Source: Polytrichum commune (Eukaryota > Streptophyta > Polytrichopsida > Polytrichales > Polytrichaceae). From it: a DNA stretch of 64,000 nt. The stretch is from the NCBI GenBank assembly GCA_950295325.1, contig OX485808.1, positions 13,024,501-13,088,500 of the forward strand, written 5' to 3'. The translations under genes and the position numbers were made by a program. This document shows, piece after piece, positions 10,568 through 21,478 of this stretch (position 1 is the stretch's first letter; each line of letters starts with the position of its first letter). Below the pieces are notes generated by a model. The model had not been told where the DNA came from. It saw only the letters and a list, made by a program, of their open reading frames with translations, and did not search any database.

Positions 10568-13500
10568 ATGGCGGATCCAATCGTTCCTGCAATAATAGGA
10601 TATGCGGTGAGTAAATTGTTCGATGGGGTATTTAATGCTGCTGGTGATGCAATCCAGTGTAAGGAAGAATGCAAGACTCTCCAGGCCAGTTTGGAGATAA
10701 TTAAACCACTACTTATGAGTGCGTGTGAACATTCAAACAATGGGAACGCTACGTGTACTTCATGGTTGACAAAATTCCGTTCCCTTTTGAAAGACGCGGA
10801 GGATGTAACAAATCAATGTCTACAAGAATCTAAACGTGAGAAGTTGAAGAGGGCGTTGCAATTTTGGCGTTGGAAGGAGTTGCCAGGTCGTGTGAAGAGT
10901 ATTGATCAACGAGTTAAAGAGCAAATTGCAAATACAAGTGTGGTCACGCTCGGGATTCTTCTAGCCATGAACAGCCCCACCGCAAGAGAGCAGATAGATT
11001 TTGAACCGCAACAAATACCACCAAATGTCGTGGGGCACGAGGAACACTTCAACAAACTCAAAGCATCTATACTTCAAAGTCGTGCAAAATCCGAGCATAG
11101 CTACCTTGGTGTGTATGGAAGAGGGGGAGCGGGGAAAACTGTGCTTGCAAAGAGGTTGCACAATGATGAAGAAATCAAAGCAACTTATGGAAAGCATTCT
11201 ATCGTGTGGATAACTGTTGGATGTGATGCAAAAGTATCTCAGCTCTATGAGAGAATGGCATCTCTTTTGAATGATGATGTATACAAGGATAAGTTTGCCA
11301 CTCAATGCCTGGAAGATCAACGTACTCACTTGTGCAATGTACTTGCCAAGAAGGAGGTTTTGTTGATTTTGGATGATGTGTGGAAGAAACAATATGATCA
11401 ACATGATATGATGTATTGGTTGGATATTGCAACTGCTCCTAATTCTGCAACATTGATAACTACGAGAGATTCTTCAATTTTGACTAAAGTTCATGCAGAA
11501 GTGGTAGGCGTTCTTCAGCTTCCTGAAGATGAGAGTTGGGAATTGTTTTGCAGCTATGCTTTTTACAATGGTTGTCGCCCATCAATTATTTCGGAGCAAT
11601 TAGCGAGAGATGTTTGTAAGGAATGTGGAGGTCTTCCCTTGGCTTTGACAGTGATTGGTAGTGCAATGTTGGAGAAGGTAGATGAACAGGGATGGAGGTG
11701 TGCTTTGGATTATTTGAAGCAATCAAAACCAATTCCAGATTCTGAGGTGGATGATAAATTGTTTGGGCGTCTACAGCTGAGTTACAATGAGTTAAAGGAT
11801 GACAAAACAAAGATATGTTTCTTGTATTTTGCAGCATTTCCAGAGGACTATGAAATTTTGACTGATCAGTTAATCAAAATTTGGACAGCAGAAGGATTAT
11901 TTGGTACGCTTGATGTTACAGATGCCAAAGACAAGGCAATGGAACATTTGGAAATTCTTGTGAAGAGGTCGTTGATAGGATGGACTTCTGAGGAACATGA
12001 TCATGTCCAAATACACGACATTCTTCGAGATGTAGCAATGTACATTATAGAGAAAGCCGAACCAGGGGAATGTGCCTTTGAATGCTACTTTCAAGTTGGG
12101 AAAGAATTCAAATCATTTCCATCAGTACAATCACTCCAACATGTGAAGAGGATGTCATTCATGCAAAGTATCATCTTTGAATGGCCAAAAGAACTTCATC
12201 TTCCACATCTTCGAGTGTGCTTACTTTCTCAAGCATCTATTGGCCAACAACCATTGGGAATTCCATTGCACTTATTCTCTTCCATGCACAGTTTGCAATA
12301 TCTAGACCTTGCTCGAAATACATTCCAGATCGGAGAAGAAATTCTAGATTTCAAAGGATTGATGAACCTTGCATATTTGGACCTATCACAGTGTTCAAAT
12401 CTAGAAAACTTTCTAGTAAACATTGGCAAGCTGCAGTGTCTTACAATTTTGAACCTACAAGAGTGTGAATCCTTGGAGGAGCTTCCTGTGAGCATCGGCA
12501 AATTGAATTGTCTTACCCACTTAAATCTACAAGGGTGTGAATCCTTGAAAGAGCTTCCTATGAGCATCGGCGAGGTGAAATGTCTTACTCACTTGAATCT
12601 ACAAGGGTGTAAATCCTTGAAGGAGCTTCCTATAAGCATCGGCAAGTTGAAGTGTCTTACCCACTTGAATTTACAAGGGTGTGCATCCTTGAAAGAGCTT
12701 CCTATGAGCATTGGCAAGTTAGAGTGTCTTACCCATTTGGACTTAGGAGGAAGTGAATCCTTGAAGGAGCTTCATGTGAGCATCGGCAAGTTAAAGTGTC
12801 TTACCCATTTGGACCTACAAGGGTGTGAATCCTTGGAAGAGCTTCCTGTGAGCATCGGCGAGTTAAAGTGTCTTACCCATTTGGACCTACAAGGGTGTGA
12901 ATCCTTGGAAGAGCTTCCTGTGAGCATCGGCGAGTTAGAGTGTCTTACCCACTTGAATCTACAAGGGTGTGAATCCTTGAAAGAGCTTCCTGTGAGCATT
13001 GTCGAGGTGAAGTGTCTTACTCACTTGAATCTACAAGGGTGTAAATCCTTGAAGGAGCTTCCTGTAAGCATCGGCAAGTTGAAGTGTCTTATCGATTTGA
13101 ACCTACGAGGGTGTGAATCCTTCAAGGAGTTTCCTATGAGCACCGGCGAGTTAGAGTGTCTTACCCATTTGGCCATGGGAAGGTGTGAATCTTTGAAGGA
13201 ACTACCTGTGAGCATTGGCGAGTTAAAGTGTCTTACCCATTTGGATCTACAAGATTGTGAATCCTTGGAAGAGCTTCCTATGAGCATCGGCAAGTTGAAG
13301 TGTCTTACTCACTTGAATCTACAAGGGTGTAAATCCTTGAAAGAGCTTCCTATGAGCATTGTCAAGGTGAAGTGTCTTATGCACTTGAATCTACAAGGGT
13401 GTAAATCCTTGAAGGAGCTTCCTATGAGCATTGGCAAGTTGAAGTGTCTTACTCATTTGGACCTACAAGGGTGTGAATCCTTGATGGAGCTTCCTGAGAG

Positions 13501-14899
13501 CATTGGCGGGTTCAAGTGTCTTATCGATTTGAACCTACAAGGGTGTGAAGCCTTGAAGGAGCTTCCTGTGAGCATCCGCAAGTTGAGGTGTCTTACCCAC
13601 TTGAGTCTAGTAGGGTGTAAATCCTTGATGGAGCTTCCTGTGAGCATCGGCGAATTGAAGTGTCTTACCCATTTGGACCTACAAGGGTGTAAATCCTTGA
13701 TGGGGCTTCCTGTGAGCATTAGTAAGTTGAAGCGTCTTACCGATTTGGACCTATCTTGTTGTGAATCCTTGAAGGAGCTTCCTATAAGCATCGGCAAGTT
13801 GAAGTGTCTTACCCGTTTGAACCTACAAAGATGTGAATCCTTGATGAAGCTTCCTGTGAGCATCGGCAAGTTGAAGTGTCTTACTGATTTGGACCTACAA
13901 AGGTGTAAATCCTTGATGGAGCTTCCTGTGAGCATCGGCGAGTTGAAGTGTCTTACTGATTTGTACCTATCTTGGTGTGTATCCTTGAAGGAGCTTCCTG
14001 TAAGCATCGGCAAGTTGAAATGTCTTACCCGTTGGAATCTACAAAGGTGTAAATCCTTGAAGGAGCTTCCTGTAAGCATCGGCAAGTTGAAATGTCTTAC
14101 CCGTTGGAATCTACAAAGGTGTAAATCCTTGAAGGAGCTTCCTATGAGCATCGGCGAGTTGAAGTGTCTTACTCATTTGGACCTAGAAAGGTGTAAATCC
14201 TTGATGGAGCTTCCTGTGAGCATCGGCAAGTTGAAGTGTCTTATCTATTTGAACCTATCTTGGTGTGTATCCTTGAAGGAGCTTCCTCCGAGCATAGGAG
14301 AGTTGAAGTGTCTTACCCATTTGGACCTATTTTGGTGTGTATCCTTGAAGGAGCTTCCTGTGAGCATTGCCAAGTTGAAGTGTCTTACCTATTTGAATCT
14401 ACAAGGGTGTGAATCCTTGAAGGAGCTTCCTGTGAGCATCGGCGAGTTGAAATGTCTTACCAATTTGGACCTATCTTGGTGTGAATCCTTGAATGAGCTT
14501 CCTATGAGCATCGGCAAGTTGAAGTGTCTTACCCATTTGGACCTAAGAGGGTGTGAATCCTTGACGGAGCTTCCTGTGAGCATTGGCGAGTTGAGGTTTC
14601 TCACATTTTTGTACGTAGAATGGTGTAAATCCTTGAAGGAGCTTCCTGTGAGTATCGGCGAGTTGAATTGTCTTACCCACTTGAATCTACAAGGGTGTGA
14701 TTCCTTGAAAGAGTTTCTTGGAAGCATCGGCAAATTGAAGTGTTTTACCCATTTGGACTTAAGAGGGTGTGAATCCTTGAAGGAGCTTCCTATTAGCATC
14801 GGTGAGTTGAAGTCTCTTACTTATTTGGACCAATCCGGGTGTGAAACCTTGAATGATTCTGAGAGCATCGGCAACCTTAACAATCTTGAAATTGAGTGA
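10568..14899 (+). CDS. CC-NB-ARC-LRR immune receptor (NLR) with a giant 34-unit LRR array
   Basis: Intracellular plant immune receptor of the CNL class. NB-ARC switches from ADP to ATP on effector recognition, and the N-terminal helices then drive signalling. I chose the ATG at 10568 (protein MADPIVPAI..., 1443 aa) because an upstream in-frame ATG (10547) lies before a probable splice acceptor, and because MADPI resembles the MAEPL/MADA-type N-terminal helix. Numbered from 10547: coiled-coil about 8-130; P-loop GRGGAGKT 191-198; kinase-2 LLILDDVW 272-279; RNBS-B TLITTRD 302-308; GGLPLAL 361-367; RNBS-D CFLYFAAFPED 424-434; MHD motif present as IHD 489-491. LRRs run from about residue 575, with a strict 24-residue array from residue 626 to the C-terminus. 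All NB-ARC motifs are intact and the coding frame has no intron, so it is probably functional. No partner receptor gene lies in the window. The ligand is unknown. Confidence 0.95.
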   Translation: MADPIVPAIIGYAVSKLFDGVFNAAGDAIQCKEECKTLQASLEIIKPLLMSACEHSNNGNATCTSWLTKFRSLLKDAEDVTNQCLQESKREKLKRALQFWRWKELPGRVKSIDQRVKEQIANTSVVTLGILLAMNSPTAREQIDFEPQQIPPNVVGHEEHFNKLKASILQSRAKSEHSYLGVYGRGGAGKTVLAKRLHNDEEIKATYGKHSIVWITVGCDAKVSQLYERMASLLNDDVYKDKFATQCLEDQRTHLCNVLAKKEVLLILDDVWKKQYDQHDMMYWLDIATAPNSATLITTRDSSILTKVHAEVVGVLQLPEDESWELFCSYAFYNGCRPSIISEQLARDVCKECGGLPLALTVIGSAMLEKVDEQGWRCALDYLKQSKPIPDSEVDDKLFGRLQLSYNELKDDKTKICFLYFAAFPEDYEILTDQLIKIWTAEGLFGTLDVTDAKDKAMEHLEILVKRSLIGWTSEEHDHVQIHDILRDVAMYIIEKAEPGECAFECYFQVGKEFKSFPSVQSLQHVKRMSFMQSIIFEWPKELHLPHLRVCLLSQASIGQQPLGIPLHLFSSMHSLQYLDLARNTFQIGEEILDFKGLMNLAYLDLSQCSNLENFLVNIGKLQCLTILNLQECESLEELPVSIGKLNCLTHLNLQGCESLKELPMSIGEVKCLTHLNLQGCKSLKELPISIGKLKCLTHLNLQGCASLKELPMSIGKLECLTHLDLGGSESLKELHVSIGKLKCLTHLDLQGCESLEELPVSIGELKCLTHLDLQGCESLEELPVSIGELECLTHLNLQGCESLKELPVSIVEVKCLTHLNLQGCKSLKELPVSIGKLKCLIDLNLRGCESFKEFPMSTGELECLTHLAMGRCESLKELPVSIGELKCLTHLDLQDCESLEELPMSIGKLKCLTHLNLQGCKSLKELPMSIVKVKCLMHLNLQGCKSLKELPMSIGKLKCLTHLDLQGCESLMELPESIGGFKCLIDLNLQGCEALKELPVSIRKLRCLTHLSLVGCKSLMELPVSIGELKCLTHLDLQGCKSLMGLPVSISKLKRLTDLDLSCCESLKELPISIGKLKCLTRLNLQRCESLMKLPVSIGKLKCLTDLDLQRCKSLMELPVSIGELKCLTDLYLSWCVSLKELPVSIGKLKCLTRWNLQRCKSLKELPVSIGKLKCLTRWNLQRCKSLKELPMSIGELKCLTHLDLERCKSLMELPVSIGKLKCLIYLNLSWCVSLKELPPSIGELKCLTHLDLFWCVSLKELPVSIAKLKCLTYLNLQGCESLKELPVSIGELKCLTNLDLSWCESLNELPMSIGKLKCLTHLDLRGCESLTELPVSIGELRFLTFLYVEWCKSLKELPVSIGELNCLTHLNLQGCDSLKEFLGSIGKLKCFTHLDLRGCESLKELPISIGELKSLTYLDQSGCETLNDSESIGNLNNLEIE
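12422..14866 (+). repeat. In-frame 72-bp LRR array (33 x 72 bp plus one 69-bp unit)
   Basis: Each unit encodes about IGKLKCLTHLDLQGCESLKELPVS. This corresponds to a plant-type LRR in which the L-x-x-L-x-L core is CLTHLDL, followed by Gx-C-x-S-L-x-E-L-P. Thirty-three consecutive units have exactly 24 codons. The 34th has 23 (residues LNDSES replace the usual ELPVS end), and a 10-residue cap follows. Units 6 and 7 (12782-12925) differ at one base. Units 23 and 24 (14006-14149) are almost identical and share a rare Trp in place of the core Leu. EV-K-C type units at positions 3, 9 and 14 suggest duplication of multi-unit blocks. The open frames on the opposite strand are a by-product of this repetition. 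Confidence 0.95.
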
Positions 14900-15929
14900 A
14901 GATATTTACACTAGACTTTGGAGGATTGAATGAATTTGCACAATCAATCTACAACTACTAAGACATTGGAACAATATCATCTTATTTTGTTTTGGGTAGT
15001 TTGTTTCATGCTCTTCACAGTAGCAAGTGAGTTGTATCTTGCCCTTTGCAATTGTTGAGTAGTCTTATATCGTAAACCGGATGTGATTCAGTCTCTTTAG
15101 TATTGTATATTACCCAATCAATCTCATTTGCCGGTTCAATGCTATGTGCCAACTAAATATATTTGGAATTTCTCAAAATCTTAAATTCTTATATCCCTTC
15201 GCATGTAGATGCTTGAGACAGTTTTGCAATTGGTTGCTTTAATGATTTTCAGCATATCTCCATCTACATCATAATCCATGTGATCATAGGATTCATAGGT
15301 GTGGGAAAAGTGGCCATGGCTATTAAAGATGTCAAAATTCATAGAGTACACCATAGTTGGTTGAAGTGCTTCTACAATTGAATATTTTCAACACAATTAA
15401 CTCAGGATCTCAATCTGATTATCTTCATACCCAGAAATTGTATATTGTGTGAGTGGGAAGTAATTGGCCAAAGTAGCAAGTACTTGTGTGAAGTTGGGCC
15501 ATGGGTTAACCCATGTCATGATTGCTGCTATTGAATTTCCATTGGAAAGTGACACTAATGGACGTTGACAAAAATCACTCACATTATTGCTCTGGTTATG
15601 TATTCTTAAGAATTTGCTCGTGACTCATATGAATATAGAAATTTGGGGGATGAATATCCATGGCAACATGCAAGTGAACCACTTGCCATGGTGAATTGAG
15701 TTTGAATCTTCTCTTGATTCTTGATGCCAAATGGTGCAATGAAACAATAAGTTGTCATATATGTGTTTTGTAGTACTTGAGTAGTCTAAGAGATCATCTG
15801 ATTGTTCTTAATGTAAATGAGCTTATTGTTATGCATGCTTATGAGAAGGCCATTTCTTCAAATGGGTTGCTACTTTCTTGTCCAAGTTGTTTGGAGACTA
15901 TTTTGTCAATTTGCGTGCTTTAAAAATAT
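14900..15929. other. 3' flank of the NLR gene; no further gene seen
   Basis: AT-rich sequence that should include the receptor's 3' UTR. No convincing protein, tRNA or transposon end was found. I could not pick a poly(A) signal with confidence. Confidence 0.5.
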
Positions 15930-16399
15930 TATAATGAATATGGGGAATGGTAATGTGACAATTGCATGGGACATGTGAGTGGACAGGAGAAATATGAGGG
16001 TGTGATTTGGAAGGTTTGTATAAGTTTGTTTAGAATTGATGATGGAAGTGTGTGGTGGTTATGGATGAGGGGGTACATGGGTGGTTCGTGTCTTGGAAGT
16101 GGTGTGATGTATCGATTAATGAAGAGGAGAATTTTCATGGCAAAGTCTTGTGTAGATGGGAAGAGGGTGTGGTTCTCGATGGGTGTATAGAGTGAGTATG
16201 TTTCCCATAGCCATGTTGATTTTTCAATTGGTATAGGGGTTTGGTAGCTTCCCATGTTGTCATGTATTTGGATTAGGGGGTGTGTATTTGTATTGTGGAT
16301 GATGTGGCGATGATGTTTTTGTTTGGATTACATTCTTGAGTATGAAGGGTAAGGTGTGGGATGTCAAGGTTGGGGCGAACATTTTGTCTGTTGTGTGAT

Positions 16400-18340
16400 T
16401 GTTGGTGTAATGCAATTTTTTTGGCCATAGCCTGGTAGTCGGAAGGACAATACTCTTTTAATGATAAAGTAGCCGAAATAGTGGATGGAAACCAGTTTAA
16501 GATGAATCAGGAAGGCTATAGTCCAAGGAAAGTATTTGCAGGAGTTACAACTGCCAGAAACTCCGAGCCTAATAAGAGGGCTATTGCCAAGGAGAAGGTA
16601 CTTCTTGTTAAATCTACTAAGGCCATAGCCGTGGAGAGTCAAGCTACAGGCCATAGAGTTAGAGTTAAATGCATTGTTTTTTGAGAGTAGAATCAAAGTA
16701 GTAGCATCGCCTCTTGTGATAGGGGGATGCAAACAAGCAAACTTAAGTGAAATTGGCTAAGTAAAGCATGATTTTGTGATAGATATATGGCAATAGTGTG
16801 TGCGTAATAGACGTGGTTGAGTAAGTGTGTGTGTCATGAGTATTCAAATGATCAAAGCGTGTCGAAGATAAAAGAAACTATTTGAATGAGATATCGATGT
16901 AGGTTTTAGAGCCTGAGATAGATCAAGATTCAGAGAAGAAGGCTATAGCCATCAATGTGGAAGAGGGTGAGTGAATCAAAGTTAGAGGATTGCACCTTGT
17001 GTCAATGAAGAAGAGGGTCAGTGAAGGAAAAGTTTAGGCTATAGCCGTGGTTGGTGAAAATCTAAGAGTGATTGGCAGTAAGTGAGAGAGATGATCTCAG
17101 TGTGAATCAAAATCATAGAAAGAACTTATGAAGAAAAGAGATTGACTATTGCCTAAGTGATAATTTTTTTTAATAATAGTAATAGTAATAATAATAACAT
17201 GGTTTGTAGCACGTACGGATTAGATGCCATAAGCATAATTACAAGAGGTTGAGGAAATTGAGAAAGAGTTTGTAGGCACATAGGCCATTACCACGATTAT
17301 CATAATATGGCCAGGATTGTAAGGACAGAAGAGTCAGTGCCGATATGAGCGATCCGCAGAGGCGGTTGAGCCACATTAGTGCACACATAAGAGAGAGTTT
17401 GTTGAGAGCAGCTTGAAAGGGAGAACCCGAGTGTAGAGAGGTTTCGTGTGGCAACAACCCACTATCAAGAGCATCCTAATGGACCAGTGAGAGAGAGAGA
17501 GAGAGAGCTGGGTTTTTCTTGCTTAGTGCTATGCTCACTATCAAGCTTAATCTTTGTGCAATACTTCCTCTTATCAAGAGGCCAAACCATTCTGTTGCAT
17601 ATCTATGTACCTTTCAAAATGTGGGAGGGTGGGTGGGGTCATTCCTCATGGTTGTGCCCTTGCCTAGCTATCAACTTACCATGCTCATGTTCTTCTCTTG
17701 GTATGTCTCTAAGAAAGTAAACAACCATAAGTAATCTATATTACTAAGGTTTTACCTTTGCACCCTTAACACAAAATAATGTATTTCATATCCAAAGTAT
17801 GCCATCCTCAAGTATAAACCTTGTTCACTAATACTTCAAAGTCCTATCATTACTCAAAATATTGCCTAACATTCCTCATCATCAAAGAATGTCTAAGCCC
17901 TATATACACACTATTTTTTGACAAAAGTTGATATGCAAAACCTAAATATGTTGTCAAATTTGACAAACAGAAGAGACTAACCCCAATAGGATAAAAATCC
18001 ATTGGAAGACTATTGCCAAGATACAGAAAGATTATTGCTAAAGCTTTTGAGCTTCACAACGAATTTAGAAGGCATGAAATTAGAGTCATAGAAGTCGTCA
18101 TATAACACACACACACACACACAATTGAAGATGCACAAGAAACCATAAGAGTGGAAATTAAGCCTAATGAAGAAGAAATAAAGGAGTAAAAGATCTAGAT
18201 TGTTATTAAAACCTTAATCCGATGCGATATTAATCCTTATAGACACTAGCTCAACCTTCCTTGAGACCTAGTCCCTGGGTTGTTTTCTTTGGGTTAGTTT
18301 GAGCCCTAGCAAAACCCTTAACTACAGTTGGGGTTCTAAG
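16400..18340. other. Unidentified insertion within LINE copy A
   Basis: The LINE frames on either side (about 16250 and 18450) are recognisable, but these 1.9 kb are not LINE-like and have no counterpart in copy B. Contents include a (GA)n run at about 17489-17508, an (AC)n run at about 18103-18122, a recurring CTATAGCC motif near 16430-17050, and an AAT/AAC-rich patch near 17166-17200. I found neither clear terminal repeats nor a protein. Confidence 0.4.
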
Positions 18341-19788
18341 TTGTTGAGTAATTTGTTGTTTCATGTCTTGTTGTTTTATTTTTTGTGTGAGTTTGTGATG
18401 AGTAGTAGGTTATGCTCATAGATGATAGTGTCGGAGTTCAAGATTTGTGTTTGTGTCATCCATTTGGAGCGGTTGGTGTGTAGGGCTTGCCAATGGCAGT
18501 GAAATTTATGTGTATGTTGTTTGGCTCCCCATTTATTTGTTTTTGTGCATTGATTTAAAGCTAGAGATGTATGAGATGGGGTTGCCTGGGGGTTGTGTGG
18601 TTGTGTTATATCTTGGATGTGGGATATAATTTTGAGGTTGTGGGAGGTGGGAGGAGTTGGGAGGTGGTGGGGGTTGGAGGTGGAGGTGGGTGTTATGTGG
18701 GGATGGTGTGTAGTATGTGTTTAGTGGGAAAACAATAGTGGCTTGTAAAAATGCAATTTTCAATATTCTAGATTTGGTATGGTATTTATCAAATTTCTTT
18801 AATGGTGAGTATGCGTGTGTTGGTGCGATCTTGGATTTGGGGTAGGGCAATAATGTTGAAGGAGGAGAGTTTTTTTAAGGGATTTCTCCGTATTGGATAT
18901 TTATTCGATAACAAGGAGTTGTTGAGAGGAAAGGTGGTGTCTATGGAGTCTAGATGGATGTTGAATTTATTTTTTTGGAAATATTATGTATAGGGATCTA
19001 TAGGTTGGTGAACTAGAGCACGGTTGGTATTTCAATTGTGGGAGGTGTTCAACTTCACCATATTATTGGCCATAAATTTCACTATTCCTTGGTATATTTG
19101 GTCTAGTGGGCTTGGGTCATTGAGTGTCTATGTGAGTTGTTCACTAAGTGTTGTGGGATATCTTGGGAGTAAGGAGAATACTTCAATGCCGAATGTTTCT
19201 CGGGGTAGTTGGGCAAGGATGTTATATATGGATTTTCTAAGTTTGATGAGGAGTTTATCTAGTTTTTATGATGTCTGGGACAAAAAAAAAGGCGGTATAA
19301 AAGGCATATTCAATGTCCAGGTGAATGATTGTGTTAAGGATCTTTATCTTTTGTTGTAGTGATGTGGGTGATAGTAGTGTGGTCATGCTTTATTATTTGA
19401 TTTTTGCTAAAGTGATTTCTTTCTGTATGGCCCATTGTAGAGATGGGACTAGTCGTATTCCTAGGTATGTGTATGGTTCTTTCCGTGAGATGACGGGAAA
19501 TTGTTGTTGTTTATAGTTAATGTTTTGGGCTTTTAGGTATGTGATAAATGCAAGGCATTGCAATTTTTATTTGTTGGGGCATCTTGTGATTGTGTATTTG
19601 TTTATGTCTAGTTTCATGTGTGCCCAGTCGGAGAATTGTGTTAGTTTGTTGAGTTGGGGTTGTATGTGTTTTATGTTGTCAATAAGGATGGCTAGGGCGT
19701 CGGCGTAGGTTATGGTTGTGATACTATTTGGTGAGGTGCTAAAGTGGTATCCTAGTTGATCTTTCTCTAACCATCTAAGTAGGGGTTT

Positions 19789-20737
19789 TGTCGCAACCCT
19801 TGCTAGCCCCTCTTAACTATCTTGGTCATTTTTCAAATCTAAGAAAGGTCACAAGCGCTAACCCTTCGCATTCTGCCATGCTAATGGTTAGCTCCCCATA
19901 CCACGGACCTCTTAGTTCATAGGAGGGGACACAACGTACCCTCCTACACTTGCATTCGGAACTCACCGCTTAATCGGTAACCAATGCTTAAATGTGGACT
20001 TCCATTCATGAAAGTCCAATCTTAAGTTGATCATCACGTTGCCAAAGCAACACTACAACAACCCGAACCATACTAGGCAACTATATCCCCATGTTGGGCC
20101 AATGCCCGTGACCGTTTGGCTTCGGGTGGGTTTGGTCGGCCACGCCGCCGCACCCATATAAGCCTCTAGGACTTTAAGCAGGGCCCCTACCCCACTATCA
20201 AGAGTTGGGGCCAAGTAGACATTTTCCCTTAGCCGCTGGGGCTGGAAGCCCCAGTAGCTTCAGAACGGCATAACTTCCTTGAATGATCTTTGATGCTCAC
20301 ATGTGACGACTCCATTGTCATTTATGTTTTACGTAGATGCCAGTGGATTCCTCTCTTGCCCCATTCGAGCAAGAATTGAGGAAGTTATGCATGTTCAAAC
20401 CTTGGCAGTCCGGGGAGCCACTCCCAGGCCACTGCTGTACTAGGGCGCTGTCCCCGGATAGCACCTCACTCAAATTGCCATATCTCCTAGTTCACACCTC
20501 CGATTAAGGTGTTCTTGAGCATTCTAGAATTCACACGCCATAAGCTACGCAAAGTTGATGGCCTTATCCTCTTGACTCCTAGTCTCTATGGGTGGGAGGT
20601 GTTCCCAACGCCCGGGGCCCTCACCCACACTAGCCTTGGGCCCTCTCACGAACGGCGCCACAAGTCCCAGCTGTCATTCCGGGGTCCCCCTTGTGCCCAT
20701 GGTGTTTCGGGCACTCCTCATGGAGAGGTGTGCGACA
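19789..20737. mobile_element. Solo LTR (949 bp) inserted in LINE copy A
   Basis: The segment begins TGTCGCA and ends TGCGACA, a perfect 7-bp terminal inversion of the TG...CA type used by LTR retrotransposons. It is flanked by GGTTT (left) and GGTTC (right), a 5-bp target duplication with one change. It is clearly more GC-rich than its surroundings and contains a TATA-like CCCATATAAGCC near 20153. The reverse-transcriptase frame of the LINE resumes on each side, which independently marks the junctions. No gag-pol sequence is present, as expected after recombination between two LTRs. The sequence resembles plant Ty3/gypsy LTRs, but that family is inferred only. Confidence 0.85.
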
Positions 20738-20945
20738 GGTTCTCAGAAGATGATGAATAAATATGGGCTTAGGTGTCTCCTTGAATGGCTTCACAACTTA
20801 TTTGAATGGATGTTGTTGTTGTAAAGTGTGCGCCTTGGAAGGAGGTGGTTGAACTTTGTGTAGATATTGCTAATTAGTTCAATGTTGTTTGGTGGGTATC
20901 CAAGGTCTTCCAGTATGACCAGTAATCTAGGGTGGTATATACACA

Positions 20946-21478
20946 CTTTTCAACATGGTCCATTTGCCAAACAATATCATCTAAGTCCACTCAAAAAACC
21001 ACATTATATATCAAATTGGTCAATTTGACACACACTTGTCAATAAATATCAACTTTTTGATGGGCCCCTAGGCGCCAAATGTGAAAAACACCTTGTTTTC
21101 TTATTATGTAGTGGGTGTTTGACCGAAACATGACATGATGGGTGACATCGAGCTACTTTTCAAATTCAAGGGGTTTGAAATCCATCCATCTAACCCATCA
21201 ACACAAGCCAAGTCACACATCACATGTGATAGTATTGCAATATTGATGCAATCATATCTAAAAGTGGTACAAGAAGAGCTTCACATGTATCATAAAAGCA
21301 TTTAGTTCACAGCCCACCTTCTGTAAGGAAGGCACTAGGCCATATTCTGCACAATGCATAACCAGATGGATAACATTACCCAACCCAATACTCTTAACTC
21401 CGGCGCGGAGTTCGATGCGGCTCCGGGGAGGTTCGGATGCCAGCTCCGGTTGGCAAAGATGTCTTGATGGAGAATTAG
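20946..21478. other. Spacer between LINE copy A and the AP2 locus
   Basis: AT-rich at first, becoming GC-richer from about 21390 (CTCCGGCGCGGAGTTCG). No gene start is certain. A frame open from about 21256 runs into the broken AP2 locus but shows no motif. Confidence 0.4.

Larger units (their letters stand above)
15930..20945 (-). mobile_element. Degenerate non-LTR retrotransposon (LINE), copy A, with nested insertions
   Basis: Read on the minus strand from 20945 downwards, reverse-transcriptase sequence appears in pieces. First comes LLVILEDLGYPPNNIELI (about 20905-20850). After the solo LTR come LLRWLEKDQLGYHFSTSP and the catalytic-loop region ITTITYADALAIL, where YADA at 19696-19707 replaces YADD. 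Then comes FSDWAHMKLDINK. The thumb-like region PRETFGIEVFSLLPRYPTTL lies at about 19200, and a tail at 16250-15930 matches copy B near 37400-37080. Stops and frameshifts are frequent, so the element is dead. The 3' part (RNase H and C-terminal zinc region) is missing. The order matches LINEs that carry RNase H, possibly a Utopia/Ambal-like clade; that clade is an inference. Confidence 0.8.

Noticed and set aside
12229-14799. Chain of long minus-strand frames across the LRR region (for example 13453-14151, 232 codons)
   Set aside because: They are the mirror of the in-frame 72-bp repeat, which keeps the opposite frame open in every unit. They have no independent motif.
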